Below are positions 1-10,511 of a stretch of DNA of 61,105 nucleotides, piece after piece. Every line of letters begins with the position of its first letter. Positions within the stretch are counted from its first letter, which is position 1. The notes under the pieces are model-generated. The model had not been told where the DNA came from. It ran no database searches and was given only the letters and a program-made list of their open reading frames with translations. The position numbers and the translations under genes are program-made. Source of the DNA: Vreelandella salicampi (GTDB lineage: Bacteria > Pseudomonadota > Gammaproteobacteria > Pseudomonadales > Halomonadaceae); assembly GCF_013415105.1 (NCBI RefSeq), contig NZ_JACCDF010000019.1:1-61105 (forward strand), in the 5' to 3' direction.

Positions 1-130
1 CTACGGCGATTTCGCAGAAGGGATTCATGGCCATTTTGACGTTGGTGAGATCAACGTCAGAATTATCCGGCTTGACCCGAATTTTGACGTTGTAGTCGAT
101 GACGCGTTTCACCGCGACGAGGATTTTCAT
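1..130 (-). CDS. etfB: Electron transfer flavoprotein subunit beta, N-terminal part
   Basis: The window opens inside this minus-strand gene, so only the first 43 codons are present. The translation begins [18 protein letters not shown] and continues through a [22 protein letters not shown] stretch, which is the conserved N-terminus of EtfB. EtfB pairs with EtfA to pass electrons from acyl-CoA dehydrogenases to ETF-ubiquinone oxidoreductase. An AGAGGTGG ribosome-binding site lies just before the ATG at 130. It lies downstream, on the same strand, of a glutaryl-CoA dehydrogenase, an enzyme that uses ETF as electron acceptor. The 112-base gap to the next gene (131-242) is its probable promoter region; I see no clear hexamers there. 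Confidence 0.9.
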   Translation of the reverse strand, partial: MKILVAVKRVIDYNVKIRVKPDNSDVDLTNVKMAMNPFCEIAV

Positions 131-242
131 CAGCCACCTCTTGGATACATATTGTGTGAGGGAGAATGTGTGATGGAGCCTATATGATAGCGCCTGCTTA
201 ATGGCGTTAGTGCCGTACCCAACCCAGCTAACGCGTAATACG

Positions 243-1466
243 CTACACCACCCCTTTTTTCTTCAGTGCTTCAATCTCACTAGCCGGCTTTTTCAGCACG
301 CGCTCAAGCACAGTGGCCGTGTCTTCCCCTAGCGCGGGCGGGGCCTTGTGGTATTCAAGCGCGGTTTTCGAGTACTTGATCGGGTTAGCCACGCCCTGCA
401 CCGGCCCATGGGCAGAATCGAGGGATACCTGCATGCCACGTGCTTGAACTTGTGGGTCGGCAAAAACCTGCTCGATATCCTGAATCGGGCCGCAGGGAAC
501 GCCAATCTCGTTGAGAAGCACGGTCCACTCTTTGAGCGTGCGCGTTTTGGTTACGCTGACTAACAGCTCAATAAGCTCAACCCGATGCTTTACCCGTTCA
601 GCGTTAGTTGCAAAGCGTATGTCATGGGCAAGCTCGCCGTGACCAATCGCCTCACAAAAACGCTGAAACTGTCCATTATTACCGACGGCAATAATAATTT
701 GCTCACCGTCGGCGGTGGGAAATGGCTGATAGGGTACCAGATTGGGGTGGTAATCGCCGGTACGCGCTGGCGGCTTCCCGCTACAGAAGTAGTTCTGCGC
801 CTGGTTAGCGAGCCAGCTCACCTGGACATCCAGTAGCGCCATATCGATATGCTGCCCTTCCCCGGTCTGGGTTCGGTGGTACAACGCACCTAAAATGGCA
901 ATAGTGGCGTTCATGCCGGTGGTCAAATCCGCCACCGCCACGCCGACACGTTTCGGGCCGGCGCCTGGCTCGCCATCTGCCGCCCCAGTAATGCTCATCA
1001 GCCCACCCTGAGCCTGAATAAGATAGTCGTAACCCGCCATTTCGGCCATCGGACCGGTGTGCCCAAAGCCCGTGATTGAGCAGTAGATTAACCCCGGGTT
1101 AAGCGCCGAGAGCGTTGCGTAGTCTAACCCCTTCTTCGCGAGGCCGCCGCTTTTAAAGTTCTCGACCAAAATGTCGCTTTGGTTGGCGATCTCGCGAATC
1201 AAGTCTTGGCCTTCGGGCTGACTAATATCGACGGTCAGCGAGTGCTTGCCGCGGTTAGCCGCAAGGTAGTAAGCCGATTCACGTGTCTCACTGCCATCTT
1301 CCGCCTGAAACCAGGGCGGCCCCCAGAGGCGCGTATCATCACCGCTGCCGGGGCGCTCGATCTTAATCACCTCGGCCCCCATATCCGCCAGAATCTGGGT
1401 ACTCCAGGGGCCCGCCAACACGCGGCTAAGGTCAAGTACACGCAACCCTTGTAAGGGACCTGCCAT
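243..1466 (-). CDS. CaiB/BaiF family CoA-transferase (probable glutarate or dicarboxylate CoA-transferase)
   Basis: This 407-residue protein is a class III CoA-transferase. It opens with the family hallmark [14 protein letters not shown] and the [10 protein letters not shown] nucleotide-binding region. The catalytic aspartate is probably Asp180 in [10 protein letters not shown]. The family moves CoA between carboxylic acids through an aspartyl-CoA intermediate. The gene begins at an ATG at 1466 behind GGAGTAAACC and follows the glutaryl-CoA dehydrogenase gene by 53 bases. This pairing is typical of glutarate (lysine and tryptophan) catabolism, where the transferase makes glutaryl-CoA from succinyl-CoA, as in human SUGCT. 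The family call is firm. The glutarate substrate is inferred from the neighbour, and formyl- or oxalyl-CoA chemistry cannot be excluded. Confidence 0.85.
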   Translation of the reverse strand: MAGPLQGLRVLDLSRVLAGPWSTQILADMGAEVIKIERPGSGDDTRLWGPPWFQAEDGSETRESAYYLAANRGKHSLTVDISQPEGQDLIREIANQSDILVENFKSGGLAKKGLDYATLSALNPGLIYCSITGFGHTGPMAEMAGYDYLIQAQGGLMSITGAADGEPGAGPKRVGVAVADLTTGMNATIAILGALYHRTQTGEGQHIDMALLDVQVSWLANQAQNYFCSGKPPARTGDYHPNLVPYQPFPTADGEQIIIAVGNNGQFQRFCEAIGHGELAHDIRFATNAERVKHRVELIELLVSVTKTRTLKEWTVLLNEIGVPCGPIQDIEQVFADPQVQARGMQVSLDSAHGPVQGVANPIKYSKTALEYHKAPPALGEDTATVLERVLKKPASEIEALKKKGVV

Positions 1467-1519
1467 GGTTTACTCCTGCCGTGAGAAAGAATTAGGCTCG
1501 CTGACGTTTCAGGTAACGC

Positions 1520-2698
1520 CTAGAAAAAAGCTTGGATTCCGGTTTGTGCCCGGCCCAGAATCAACGCGTGGATATCGTGCGTGCCTTCATAGGTGTTGAC
1601 CGACTCCAAATTCACCATGTGGCGAATCACGCCGTACTCGTCTGATACGCCGTTGCCACCGTGCATATCCCGCGCTACGCGGGCAATATCCAACGCCTTA
1701 CCACAGTTGTTACGCTTGATCAGCGAGATCATCTCCGGCGCCCAGTTGCCGCTATCCATTAGGCGGCCCACTTGGAGTGCGCTTTGCAGGCCCAAGGTGA
1801 TCTCGGTCTGCATATCGGCGAGTTTCTTCTGAATCAGCTGGTTAGCGGCGAGTGGGCGGCCGAACTGCTTGCGATCCAGCGTGTATTGACGACCGGCATG
1901 CCAGCAGAATTCGGCGCTGCCCATGACGCCCCAAGCAATGCCGTAGCGCGCTTTATTCAAGCAGCCGAACGGGCCTTTTAGGCCGCTTACGTTAGGCAGC
2001 AAGTTCTCTTCCGGCACGAAGGCGTTATCCAGCACGATTTCACCGGTGATCGAGGCACGCAGTGAGACCTTGCCCTCGATCTTCGGCGCGCTGAACCCCT
2101 CAGTGCCCCGCTCGACGATAAAGCCTTTAATTTGGTTATCGTGAGCGGTGGATTTGGCCCACACCACAGCAACATCGGCAATCGGGCTGTTGGTAATCCA
2201 AATTTTGGCGCCGGTGAGGCGGTAACCGCCATCCACTTTCTCGGCACGCGTGGCCATCGAGCCGGGGTCGGAGCCGTGGTCGGGCTCGGTCAGCCCAAAA
2301 CAGCCGACCCACTCGCCGCTGGCAAGCTTAGGCAGGTACTTCTGCTTCTGCTCTTCTGAGCCATAGGTTTCAATAGGGAACATCACCAGCGACGACTGCA
2401 CACTCATGGCCGAGCGATAGCCCGAATCGACACGCTCGACTTCGCGAGCGATCAACCCGTAAGCCACATGGTTGACGCCTGCACCGCCGTATTCCGGCGA
2501 GACCGTCGCACCCAACAGGCCGAGTTCGCCCATCTCGCTCATAATCTCGCGATCAAAGCGCTCTTCACGAAACGCCGATAACACACGCGGTTGCAGGTTT
2601 TCTTGGCAGTAATCGTAGGCGGCGTCGCGGATCTGACGCTCTTCATCGGTCAACTGCTGTTCCAGTAGTAACGGATCATCCCAATTAAAACGGCTCAT
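1520..2698 (-). CDS. gcdH: Glutaryl-CoA dehydrogenase
   Basis: This acyl-CoA dehydrogenase (392 residues from the chosen start) oxidises and decarboxylates glutaryl-CoA to crotonyl-CoA, passing electrons to ETF. The FAD-binding [16 protein letters not shown] motif and the catalytic glutamate (about residue 371) in [16 protein letters not shown] match glutaryl-CoA dehydrogenases rather than other family members. Two ATGs compete, at 2704 and 2698. I choose 2698 (MSRFNW) because GGGAG lies 9 bases before it but only 3 before the other. An in-frame extension up to 2740 has no support. The CoA-transferase gene follows 53 bases downstream and the two probably form one transcript. A strong inverted repeat separates it from dsbB upstream. 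Confidence 0.93.
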   Translation of the reverse strand: MSRFNWDDPLLLEQQLTDEERQIRDAAYDYCQENLQPRVLSAFREERFDREIMSEMGELGLLGATVSPEYGGAGVNHVAYGLIAREVERVDSGYRSAMSVQSSLVMFPIETYGSEEQKQKYLPKLASGEWVGCFGLTEPDHGSDPGSMATRAEKVDGGYRLTGAKIWITNSPIADVAVVWAKSTAHDNQIKGFIVERGTEGFSAPKIEGKVSLRASITGEIVLDNAFVPEENLLPNVSGLKGPFGCLNKARYGIAWGVMGSAEFCWHAGRQYTLDRKQFGRPLAANQLIQKKLADMQTEITLGLQSALQVGRLMDSGNWAPEMISLIKRNNCGKALDIARVARDMHGGNGVSDEYGVIRHMVNLESVNTYEGTHDIHALILGRAQTGIQAFF

Positions 2699-2808
2699 CG
2701 TCATAGCTCCCAGGCTGTAGCGGCAATAGGTAATCTTCAAAGTGCCTTACTAGAAAATATCTATATTTTATCAAATCGTCAAAATATTTTTCTTTCCGCG
2801 CAAACGCA

Positions 2809-2841
2809 CTCGGCACCCGTACATGACGTACGGGTGCCGAG
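2809..2841. terminator. Perfect 14-bp inverted repeat between dsbB and gcdH
   Basis: The arms CTCGGCACCCGTAC and GTACGGGTGCCGAG are exact reverse complements around a 5-base loop. The hairpin lies between the end of dsbB and the start of gcdH, where a gshA-dsbB terminator would be expected. There is no clear U-tract directly after it on the minus strand, so it could instead be a REP-like or mRNA-stabilising element. Confidence 0.5.
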
Positions 2842-2880
2842 CGGAGCGAAATAAACGTAAACGAAGTGCGTGAAAGCGGT

Positions 2881-3384
2881 TTAGCGGCGAGCCGTGACAG
2901 CGAGCCAAAGCAGGCTCAGTGGTGCCATAGCTAAGAACAAAAAGCCGATGAGTGTCCATGCCGGCAGCGACAGTCCTAGCAGGGAGAAACTGATTTCGGC
3001 GCACTCGCCGGAACCGGTGAGGACCATCGCTACCACGTCCTGTAGCGGTAACATATCCATCATATAATCAAGATTTGGCCCGCAGCTCGGCACTTCATCG
3101 GCGGGCAATGACTGCAACCACACATGGCGCCCGGCGACAAAAGCACCGCCGGCAACGGTGATCAAGCTCAGCACACCATACAAGGCACGCCCGATGCGCC
3201 CAACAGGGTTATGTAGTGCCGCGACGGCTAGCACGATGGCGGTGGCAATCACCCCCACCCGCTGAAAAATACACAAAGGACAAGGGGCAAGGCCGACGAT
3301 ATGTTCAAGCGCGAGCGCAACGGCCATCATCAATACGCAGAACGCGAACCCTGCCAGTGCCACCCCGCGCGTAGAAGCCAGCAT
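2881..3384 (-). CDS. dsbB: Disulfide bond formation protein B
   Basis: DsbB is the inner-membrane quinone reductase that reoxidises periplasmic DsbA. The protein (167 residues from the ATG) has four hydrophobic segments and both redox cysteine pairs: Cys35 and Cys38 in PCPLCIFQR after the first membrane span, and Cys101 and Cys128 in the second periplasmic loop. The ATG at 3384 overlaps the gshA stop by one base (TGATG), which indicates translational coupling. A TTG one codon upstream is a weaker option. Pairing with gshA links glutathione synthesis and disulfide chemistry in one transcript. Confidence 0.93.
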   Translation of the reverse strand: MLASTRGVALAGFAFCVLMMAVALALEHIVGLAPCPLCIFQRVGVIATAIVLAVAALHNPVGRIGRALYGVLSLITVAGGAFVAGRHVWLQSLPADEVPSCGPNLDYMMDMLPLQDVVAMVLTGSGECAEISFSLLGLSLPAWTLIGFLFLAMAPLSLLWLAVTARR

Positions 3385-5024
3385 CAAGATGACACCTCGC
3401 CGTGTAGTGGCGTGAGGGCGCGATTTTCGCGCGCGCTAGCAAAGTAGTCGGCCAGAAACGCGTCAAAGCTCTCTAGATCGGCTTCTTCGATATCTTGCTG
3501 CTGTTGATGCGACGTCTCTACTAGCTGATCTAGCAGTGACTCACGGGCACGCATCAACGGCTGATGGCGCAGCTGCTCGCCCTGTTCTTTGGCCAAGGAA
3601 AGCATCAACTCGTTAAGCGACACGTTCTCTTGTTCGAGGCGTGCCAAAAGCTGCGCTGACGGCGTCAGCGACGGGTCTTGCAGGCTAGGTGCCAATGCCG
3701 CAATTGCCTCGGCATGGGGAGAACCGTCCTCCATCGCATCCAACAACGTTGCCACTTCGGCCATCTCAGTAAATATTTGCTCGCCCCAGTCGCGCACGCT
3801 AGTGGTTTTGCCATCGCGAGTTAGCTCTAGCGCTGGGTCGCGGCCACGCTCGACGACAAAGCGACGGTTATCGTCCAGACGGTCGCACTCCTCATCGGAA
3901 ATCCATGGGCTTTCGCTGAGCAAACACCACATGAGGAAGGTATCGATAAAGCGAATTTGGGTTTCGGTCACGCCGAGCGGATCAAAGGGGTTTAAGTCCA
4001 GACAACGCACTTCGATGTATTCCACACCGCGCGCTTCTAGCGCCTGGCTCGGCGTCTCGTTGTGCTTAGCGACGCGCTTGGGACGAATGTCGCTGTAGTA
4101 CTCGTTCTCGATCTGCAGAATATTGGCATTAAGCTGACGCCATTCACCGCCGACATTCACGCCTAACTTTTCGTAATCAGGCCAGGGCGAGGAGATGGCG
4201 TGGCGCAACGTATTGACGTAGTTGGATAACGAGTTGAAACAGATTTTTAGCTGCTCTTGCACCTTGTTCTGGTAGCCCAGATCCGACATACGTAGCGTCG
4301 TAGCGTAAGGTGCATAATAGCTTTCATCGTCTAACGTTTTGAGCTTTTCCGGCACGTTACCGCTGGGCAAAAAGCTTTTGTCGATCACCGGCGAAGCGCC
4401 GAAGAGATACAGCAAAAGCCAGCTGTGGCGACGGAAGTTGCGAATCAAACCGAAGTAGCGTGCCGATCGGTAGTCGTTCAGCGAGATTTTCTCCTGCCCT
4501 TCAAATGCTTGTAGCTCCTGCCACATCGAATCCGGCAGCGAGACGTTATAGTGCACACCGGCAATCGCCTGCATAATGCGCCCATAACGCACATCTAGCC
4601 CTTTGCGATAAACATACTTCATGGTACCGACATTAGAGGTGCCGTAGTCAGCAATCGCGACGCTATCGTTGCCATTTAAGCGGGCGGGCATACTCGCCGG
4701 CCAGATCCACTCATCATCAAGGTAACGATAGCTAAACGCCTGCAGATCGCCCAAAAAAGCCAGCGCTTCGCGTGGCTCGGAGTAAACCGGCGTGATGTAC
4801 TCTAAAAGCGCCTCGGAGTAGTCGGTGGTGATATGCGGATGGGTCAGCTTAGAGCCAAGCGCCCGCGGGTGCGGTGTCTGAGCAATGCGGCCCTCGGCAT
4901 CGACGCGCAGCCCTTCTTTTTCGATCCCACGGCGCAGGCGCCCCAAGCGTCCCTTGCGGGCGGCGGGCAGCAAACGCGCCACGTTAGCGACTAAAAATGA
5001 CGGTACAGAGAGAGGCTCAGACAA
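3384..5024 (-). CDS. gshA: Glutamate-cysteine ligase
   Basis: GshA joins glutamate and cysteine, the first and rate-limiting step of glutathione synthesis, in the cytoplasm. The sequence aligns well with the E. coli enzyme, for example RRGIEKEGLRVDAEGRI, ITTDYSEALLEYITPV, YGTSNVGTMK, LQIENEYYSDIRPKR and YIEVRCLDLNPFDP. I place the start at a TTG (5024) because AAGGAG lies 8 bases upstream; this gives 546 residues, close to the family length of about 520. The frame stays open to 5129, but that extension looks non-coding. The C-terminal part carries a long Gln/Glu-rich helix near residues 500-530. It is coupled to dsbB downstream. Confidence 0.92.
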   Translation of the reverse strand: MSEPLSVPSFLVANVARLLPAARKGRLGRLRRGIEKEGLRVDAEGRIAQTPHPRALGSKLTHPHITTDYSEALLEYITPVYSEPREALAFLGDLQAFSYRYLDDEWIWPASMPARLNGNDSVAIADYGTSNVGTMKYVYRKGLDVRYGRIMQAIAGVHYNVSLPDSMWQELQAFEGQEKISLNDYRSARYFGLIRNFRRHSWLLLYLFGASPVIDKSFLPSGNVPEKLKTLDDESYYAPYATTLRMSDLGYQNKVQEQLKICFNSLSNYVNTLRHAISSPWPDYEKLGVNVGGEWRQLNANILQIENEYYSDIRPKRVAKHNETPSQALEARGVEYIEVRCLDLNPFDPLGVTETQIRFIDTFLMWCLLSESPWISDEECDRLDDNRRFVVERGRDPALELTRDGKTTSVRDWGEQIFTEMAEVATLLDAMEDGSPHAEAIAALAPSLQDPSLTPSAQLLARLEQENVSLNELMLSLAKEQGEQLRHQPLMRARESLLDQLVETSHQQQQDIEEADLESFDAFLADYFASARENRALTPLHGEVSS

Positions 5025-5170
5025 GGTGAACACTCCTTGTTTAAAAGCCCGCCGCAGCAGGCTAGGTGAACTCAGCGAATGTCGCCACGGCAACACAAAT
5101 CGCAGGATATGGCGCCATTTAGGCAACAATCAAGGTAACAGGCTAATTAATTCACGCTATGACGCAGCTT

Positions 5171-7531
5171 TTACTTATCTTGGCGTGCTTTGAGTAACGC
5201 CGCCCCTAGCGTCCCCACCGGTGCGCTCTCTTGCGCCGGCTTAGTGGATTTTCGTTTCCCACGGCTGGGCTTTATGTCACCGGATTTAGCCCCGTTTTTA
5301 GCGCCATCGCCTCGCTGGCTAGCGGCGCTGTCGGCATCCGGTTGATCATCCAGGCGCATGGACATACCCACCCGTTTGCGCGCAATATCCACGCTCATTA
5401 CCTTCACAGTGACGATGTCACCGGCTTTTACCACACTCCGCGGGTCTTCGACAAAGCGATCAGACAGCGCGGAAATATGCACCAAGCCATCCTGATGCAC
5501 GCCGATATCCACAAACGCGCCGAAGTGCGTCACATTGGTCACGGTGCCTTCGAGCACCATACCCAGTTTAAGGTCATTGAGCGTTTCCACGCCTTCGCGG
5601 AATTCGGCAGCCTTAAACTCAGGGCGTGGATCGCGGCCGGGTTTATCCAGCTCTTTGAGAATGTCGGTTACCGTGGGCACACCAAACCGCTCGTCGGCAA
5701 ATTCGTCCGGTTTGAGCGCTTTCAGCGTGGCGCTATCGCCGATCAGACTACGCAGCTCGCGCCCGCTCTGCTTGGCGATGCGTTCGGCGAGTGGGTAAGC
5801 TTCCGGGTGAACGGCGCTGGCATCCAGTGGATTTTTTGCCTGGGGAATACGCAAGAAACCGGCGCACTGCTCGAACGTCTTCGGCCCTAGCCGGCTGACG
5901 TCTAGGAGTTCCTTACGGCTGGCAAAAGCGCCTTTGGCGTTGCGCTGGGCGACGATATTGTCGGCAAGTGTCGATGAGAGCCCTGCTACGCGCGCGAGCA
6001 GCGCGCTGGAGGCGGTGTTCAAATCCACCCCAACGGCGTTAACGCAGTCTTCGATCACCGCTTCGAGCGATTTGGAGAGCTGGACTTGGGAGACATCGTG
6101 CTGGTACTGCCCCACCCCGATGGACTTCGGCTCGATCTTGACCAGTTCGGCCAACGGGTCCTGCAACCGCCGCGCGATAGAGACGGCGCCGCGCACCGTG
6201 ACATCCAGGTCAGGCAGCTCGCGGGAGGCGTATTCAGACGCCGAGTAAACCGACGCCCCTGCTTCGGAGACCATGACCTTGCTCAGCTGGCAATCAGGCG
6301 CCATGGCTTTGACGAGCTCGGCGGCGAGTTTGTCGGTTTCGCGGCTGGCCGTACCGTTGCCAACCGCGATCAGCGAAACGTTATGCTTTTTCACCAAGCG
6401 TGCCAGCTCAGCAAGCGATTCGTCCCACCGCTTTTGCGGCGCATGGGGGTAGATCGTGGCCTGATCGACAAACTGGCCCGTGGCGTCCACCACCGCCACT
6501 TTACAGCCAGTGCGCAGGCCAGGGTCCATGGCCAGCGTGACTTTCTGCCCGGCCGGTGCAGCCAGCAGTAAATCTTTCAAGTTCGCCGCAAACACCTCAA
6601 TGGCGGTGAGCTCGGCTTGTTCGCGTAACTGGCCCAGAAGTTCGGTTTCCAGCGCAGTGTAAAGTTTCACCCGCCAGGTCCAGCGCACGACCTCAGACAG
6701 CCATTTATCTGCGGGACGCCCTTCGTCACGCACACCCACGTGCTTGGCAATCGCCACCTGGGCGGGGTGTATATCGACCTCGTCTTCGCCGGGCAAACGA
6801 ATCGCAAGACTCAATATACCCTCGTTGCGGCCGCGGAACATCGCCAGCGCACGGTGAGACGGCACTTTCGCCAGTTTCTCATCGTGCTCAAAATAGTCGG
6901 AGAATTTGGCGCCTTCCTGCGCCTTGCCATCTAGCAAGCGAGATGAAAGCTCACCTTCTTGCCATAGGCGCTGGCGCAACTGCCCCACCAGTTCCGGGTC
7001 TTCGGCAAAGCGCTCCATCAGAACTTGCTTCGCTCCGTCGAGAGCAGACTTGGCATCCTCAATCGCGGGCGTTTCGCCTTCCGCCGGGCGCAGGTAATTG
7101 GCTGCTTCGGTTTCGGGATGACGCGTGGGGTCGGCAAGCAGCGCATCCGCTAGCGGCTCTAAGCCCGCTTCGCGGGCAATCTGCGCTTTGGTCCGGCGCT
7201 TTTTCTTATACGGAAGGTATAAATCTTCTAAGCGTTGCTTGGTATCCGCCGCGTCGATCTTACTCGCCAGCTCCGGGCTTAGCTTGCCCTGCTCATCAAT
7301 GGCGGAAAGTACCGCCGCGCGTCGCTCTTCCAGTTCGCGCAAGTAACGCAGGCGCTCATCGAGCTGACGCAGTTGTATGTCATCCAGCGCACCGGTGACT
7401 TCTTTACGGTAACGGGCAATAAACGGCACGGTAGCGCCTTCATCCAACAACGCCACCGTCGCCGATACCTGTTGCGGGCGAACGCTCAGCTCATCGGCTA
7501 AGCGCGTGAGAATACGCTGATTGACATCCAT
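5171..7531 (-). CDS. tex: Transcription accessory protein Tex
   Basis: Tex is a conserved cytoplasmic RNA-binding protein that associates with RNA polymerase. The 786-residue product shows the full layout: a helical Tex N-domain opening with [22 protein letters not shown], a YqgF/RNase-H-like domain with [16 protein letters not shown] near residue 330, helix-hairpin-helix repeats with the [13 protein letters not shown] motif, and a C-terminal S1 domain ([16 protein letters not shown]) near residues 645-720. A lysine-rich tail of about 50 residues follows. I use the ATG at 7531; a TTG three codons upstream is possible, and neither has a strong ribosome-binding site. It seems to be transcribed alone. 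Confidence 0.95.
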   Translation of the reverse strand: MDVNQRILTRLADELSVRPQQVSATVALLDEGATVPFIARYRKEVTGALDDIQLRQLDERLRYLRELEERRAAVLSAIDEQGKLSPELASKIDAADTKQRLEDLYLPYKKKRRTKAQIAREAGLEPLADALLADPTRHPETEAANYLRPAEGETPAIEDAKSALDGAKQVLMERFAEDPELVGQLRQRLWQEGELSSRLLDGKAQEGAKFSDYFEHDEKLAKVPSHRALAMFRGRNEGILSLAIRLPGEDEVDIHPAQVAIAKHVGVRDEGRPADKWLSEVVRWTWRVKLYTALETELLGQLREQAELTAIEVFAANLKDLLLAAPAGQKVTLAMDPGLRTGCKVAVVDATGQFVDQATIYPHAPQKRWDESLAELARLVKKHNVSLIAVGNGTASRETDKLAAELVKAMAPDCQLSKVMVSEAGASVYSASEYASRELPDLDVTVRGAVSIARRLQDPLAELVKIEPKSIGVGQYQHDVSQVQLSKSLEAVIEDCVNAVGVDLNTASSALLARVAGLSSTLADNIVAQRNAKGAFASRKELLDVSRLGPKTFEQCAGFLRIPQAKNPLDASAVHPEAYPLAERIAKQSGRELRSLIGDSATLKALKPDEFADERFGVPTVTDILKELDKPGRDPRPEFKAAEFREGVETLNDLKLGMVLEGTVTNVTHFGAFVDIGVHQDGLVHISALSDRFVEDPRSVVKAGDIVTVKVMSVDIARKRVGMSMRLDDQPDADSAASQRGDGAKNGAKSGDIKPSRGKRKSTKPAQESAPVGTLGAALLKARQDK

Positions 7532-7755
7532 ATATCGCAACTAACTCATGCAGCTTTTAGTAGAAGCGACAAGGTATCACAAAGCGGCATTAACTGCCTC
7601 AGGCAGGCACGAAATGCAGTACGGCGCCGTTAAGCGGTTAAACCCGACAACCCCAGAAATGGTGTCGTTTCACGGTCACTCATCTCAACAAACACCGTCG
7701 TCGCGATATTACGGCAGGCCTTTACTGGCGCAGAAGTTACTCCTGATATATTCTG

Positions 7756-7784
7756 TCATTTGAGGTTTATTAAACATCATTTGA
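7756..7784 (+). promoter_or_regulatory. Direct-repeat operator before the Xre/RES pair
   Basis: The octamer TCATTTGA occurs at 7756-7763 and again at 7777-7784, exactly 21 bases apart, which is two helical turns. The second copy ends 11 bases before the antitoxin ATG. A TATATT-like -10 box lies just upstream at about 7746. This layout fits autorepression by the antitoxin. The sequence pattern is seen directly; the role is inferred. Confidence 0.45.
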
Positions 7785-7795
7785 TGAGGTTGATC

Positions 7796-8266
7796 ATGGC
7801 AGAAGCAGCCGTCTCGCCGCAAAAGCTGAGGAGAAATGAACGTAAAGCCCTCGCGGCCGATTTCTGGCGGTTCAGTACAAGTCAGGAGTTATGCAACGAA
7901 TCTGAGCGCTTGAAGAGTATCCACGACGGGTTTTCCCCAAGTTTATTCCAAGCGGTGCGGGTGACCTTTCAGCTTCAGGACAAGCAGGTTGAGGTGCTGC
8001 TGAATGCATCCACATCGACGCTTGACCGTCGCCGCCGTGAGCGAAAGAAGCTGGACTCGGTGGCGTCGGAACGTCTTGATAGAATTGCGACCGTCAGCCA
8101 TCTCGCTGTGGAGGTTTTCGAGGATAAACAGGCCGCAATCGATTGGCTGTCTCGCCCGAACGAGACGCTGGGAGGGCAGGCCCCGATTATGCTATGCGAG
8201 ACCGAGATTGGGGCAAAGCAGGTGCGGCGTGTGTTGCACGCCATGGAGTGGGGCGGGGCGGCGTGA
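7796..8266 (+). CDS. Xre/MbcA/ParS family antitoxin of a RES toxin-antitoxin system
   Basis: This 156-residue protein has an Xre-like N-terminal DNA-binding part and a C-terminal DUF2384-type region (AVEVFEDKQAAIDWLSRPNETLGGQAPIML), the toxin-binding domain of the Xre/MbcA/ParS antitoxins. It neutralises the RES toxin encoded downstream and probably represses the operon. The ATG at 7796 is chosen because GAGG lies about 6 bases upstream; ATGs and other starts further upstream in frame lack such a site. Its TGA overlaps the toxin GTG. The direct repeats in front of the gene are a likely binding site. Confidence 0.85.
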   Translation: MAEAAVSPQKLRRNERKALAADFWRFSTSQELCNESERLKSIHDGFSPSLFQAVRVTFQLQDKQVEVLLNASTSTLDRRRRERKKLDSVASERLDRIATVSHLAVEVFEDKQAAIDWLSRPNETLGGQAPIMLCETEIGAKQVRRVLHAMEWGGAA

Positions 8267-8727
8267 AAGCTTGGAGAATCGCAAAAGCGAAACGCGCCAA
8301 GGATCTTAGCGGCAAGGGAGCGGCTATCGAAGGGGGTCGCTGGAATGATGAAGACGTACCAGCAGTGTACATGGGACTAGGCCCTGCCATTTGTTGCTTG
8401 GAAACCTATGTCCATGCATCAGGAAAGCCAGCGGTACCACTGAAGTTAACCTGCTTTGAACTGCCGGATGATGCTTCCTTTTATTGGGAGCCGGCTATTG
8501 GGGACCTTCCTCATGGCTGGTCGTCACTACCGGCAGACCGCCCCAGCATGGACTTCGGTACAAACTGGATTCGTTCGAATAGCCATCTGGGAATGATAGT
8601 TCCTTCTGCTGTGCTGCCCTTGGAACGCAATATCGTAATCAATCCCCACCACCCCAAGGTTAGTCAGATTAACATCGTGGATAGCTACGATTTTGTTTAT
8701 GACCCTAGAATGCTGGAAAAATTGTAA
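8263..8727 (+). CDS. RES-domain toxin (NAD+-degrading family)
   Basis: This 154-residue protein is a RES-family toxin; characterised members degrade or phosphorolyse NAD+ (MbcT) or ADP-ribosylate a target (ParT). The key conserved residues are present: Arg26 in GGRWN, Tyr36 in AVYMG, Glu47 in CCLETYVH, and the serine in VPSAVLPLERN ahead of INPHHP. It starts at a GTG (8263) that overlaps the antitoxin stop codon, so translation is coupled. The gene appears intact and the strict pairing with an antitoxin supports a working system. Confidence 0.88.
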   Translation: MKAWRIAKAKRAKDLSGKGAAIEGGRWNDEDVPAVYMGLGPAICCLETYVHASGKPAVPLKLTCFELPDDASFYWEPAIGDLPHGWSSLPADRPSMDFGTNWIRSNSHLGMIVPSAVLPLERNIVINPHHPKVSQINIVDSYDFVYDPRMLEKL

Positions 8728-8772
8728 CGCAATCCATACGTAAAAAAGTTGACGCCCAAAATGTCGCTCCCA

Positions 8773-8815
8773 AACAACAAGCGGGGCAATGCTATGCACT
8801 GCCCCGCTTGTTGTT
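8773..8815. terminator. Bidirectional terminator between the RES toxin and pckA
   Basis: A perfect 16-bp inverted repeat (AACAACAAGCGGGGCA and its complement) encloses an 11-base loop. It sits between two converging genes. The GC-rich core is flanked by A/T-containing ends on both sides, so it can end transcription from either direction, although neither U-tract is long. Confidence 0.75.
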
Positions 8816-8838
8816 ATACCGCTGCCAAAATGCGGTAA

Positions 8839-10395
8839 TTACATCTGGCTCGGGCCCGCTTTGACAATGGCGTCGTTAACACCTTCAAACTTCTTGAAGT
8901 TATCCACGAACTTGGTGGTCAGTTCGCGCAGGTGATGGTCGTAGGCGTCTTGGTCTTCCCAGGTTTCGCGCGGGTCAAGCAATCTGGAATCGACACCCGG
9001 CACGGCTGTGGGCACTTGCAAATTCAGCCCGTTGATGTGCTTAGTTTCCACGTCGCGCAGCACGCCGGATTGAATCGCACTGATAATGGCGCGGGTCGTC
9101 GGAATAGAAAAGCGCGCGCCACCTTCACCGAAGGCGCCACCCGTCCAACCTGTGTTGACGAGATATACTTGCGCATCTTTCTGTTCAACACGTTTGATCA
9201 GAAGATCCGCATACTCGCGTGCCGGACGCGGAAAGAACGGCGCACCAAAGCAGGTAGAGAACGTTGCTGCCAGTCCTTCGGATGAGCCCATTTCTGTCGA
9301 CCCTACCTTGGCGGTATAGCCAGAGAGGAAGTGATACGCGGCGGCTTCTTTAGACAGCACAGAAACCGGGGGCAGAACACCTGACATATCGCAGGTCAAA
9401 AAGACGATCGCGTTAGGTTCACCGGCAAGGTTTTCCCGTACACGCTTTTCGATATGCTCGAGCGGATAAGCGGCGCGTGAGTTCTGTGTGAGGCTGTCGT
9501 CGACGTAATCCGGCTCACGACGATCATCGAGTACGACGTTTTCCAGCACGGTACCAAATTTAATCGCATTCCAGATCACTGGCTCATTCTTTTCGGAGAG
9601 ATCGATGCACTTGGCGTAGCAGCCGCCTTCCATGTTGAAGACGGTGCCATCCCCCCAGCCGTGCTCATCATCACCAATCAGGTAGCGCGCCGGGTCAGCG
9701 GAAAGCGTGGTTTTACCGGTACCGGAAAGACCGAAGAAGAGGCAAGTTTCACCGTCTTCGCCAACGTTAGCGGAGCAGTGCATCGGCAGCACGCCGGATT
9801 CCGGCAGCAAGAAGTTCTGCACCGAGAACATGGCTTTTTTCATTTCACCGGCGTAGCGCATACCAGCAATAAGCACTTTCTTCTCTGCGAAGTTAATAAT
9901 GACACAGCCGTCAGAATTAGTGCCGTCACGGCTTGGCACGCACTCAAAGTGCGGAGCATTGAGAATCTGCCATGTCTCTTTGGTGCTCGGGTTATACACC
10001 TCAGGACGGACAAACATCGTGCGGCCGAACAGATTGTGCCACGCGGTTTCCGCGGTCACGCGCACCGGCAGATAGTGAACCGGGTCGCTGCCTACGTGTA
10101 GCTCGGAGACAAAGTGTTCGCCACTTTCCAAGTAATCGCTGACGCGTGCCCACAGAGCGCCGAATTTATCGGCGTCAAACGGACGGTTTACGCTACCCCA
10201 GTCGATGCTGTCACAGGTCGACGGCTCGTCGACGATGAAGCGATCTTTCGGTGAACGGCCGGTACGCTCGCCGGTGTTTACCACCAGCGCACCGTTGGCC
10301 GACAGGCGGCCTTCACCACAGGCCACGGCGCGCTCAATCAGTTCGGCACTGGTTAGGTTCACGTGGGCTTGGGGGGCAGCTTGGGTCGTGGTCAT
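8839..10395 (-). CDS. pckA: Phosphoenolpyruvate carboxykinase (ATP)
   Basis: PckA converts oxaloacetate and ATP to phosphoenolpyruvate, CO2 and ADP, the entry step of gluconeogenesis. At 518 residues it has the expected length. It carries the kinase-1a P-loop [14 protein letters not shown], the metal-binding [13 protein letters not shown], the RSPKDRFIV substrate loop near the N-terminus and the [12 protein letters not shown] nucleotide-binding segment. These are features of the ATP-dependent, not the GTP-dependent, class. The start is the ATG at 10395 behind AGGAATCGAC. The neighbourhood (hslO, hslR, yrfG, nudE) matches the enteric arrangement. A HexR-like palindrome lies about 160 bases upstream. 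Confidence 0.96.
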   Translation of the reverse strand: MTTTQAAPQAHVNLTSAELIERAVACGEGRLSANGALVVNTGERTGRSPKDRFIVDEPSTCDSIDWGSVNRPFDADKFGALWARVSDYLESGEHFVSELHVGSDPVHYLPVRVTAETAWHNLFGRTMFVRPEVYNPSTKETWQILNAPHFECVPSRDGTNSDGCVIINFAEKKVLIAGMRYAGEMKKAMFSVQNFLLPESGVLPMHCSANVGEDGETCLFFGLSGTGKTTLSADPARYLIGDDEHGWGDGTVFNMEGGCYAKCIDLSEKNEPVIWNAIKFGTVLENVVLDDRREPDYVDDSLTQNSRAAYPLEHIEKRVRENLAGEPNAIVFLTCDMSGVLPPVSVLSKEAAAYHFLSGYTAKVGSTEMGSSEGLAATFSTCFGAPFFPRPAREYADLLIKRVEQKDAQVYLVNTGWTGGAFGEGGARFSIPTTRAIISAIQSGVLRDVETKHINGLNLQVPTAVPGVDSRLLDPRETWEDQDAYDHHLRELTTKFVDNFKKFEGVNDAIVKAGPSQM

Positions 10396-10511
10396 GTCGA
10401 TTCCTGGGCCTTGAGGCCAATTATCTCATTTACCCGGCGTCACCGACGCCTGAAAAATCACCCCTACCGCGTAGTTACACGGCTGGGCACGCTGAAAACG
10501 AGCGCATTATG

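Noticed and set aside
2809..2841. REP element family member
   Set aside because: No second copy of this repeat was noticed elsewhere in the window, so a family cannot be claimed.
5231..5890. 219-codon plus-strand frame opposite tex
   Set aside because: It is antisense to a clearly conserved gene; composition explains the open frame.
7548..7763. 71-codon plus-strand frame before the Xre antitoxin
   Set aside because: No ribosome-binding site, no similarity, and it runs into the antitoxin operator.
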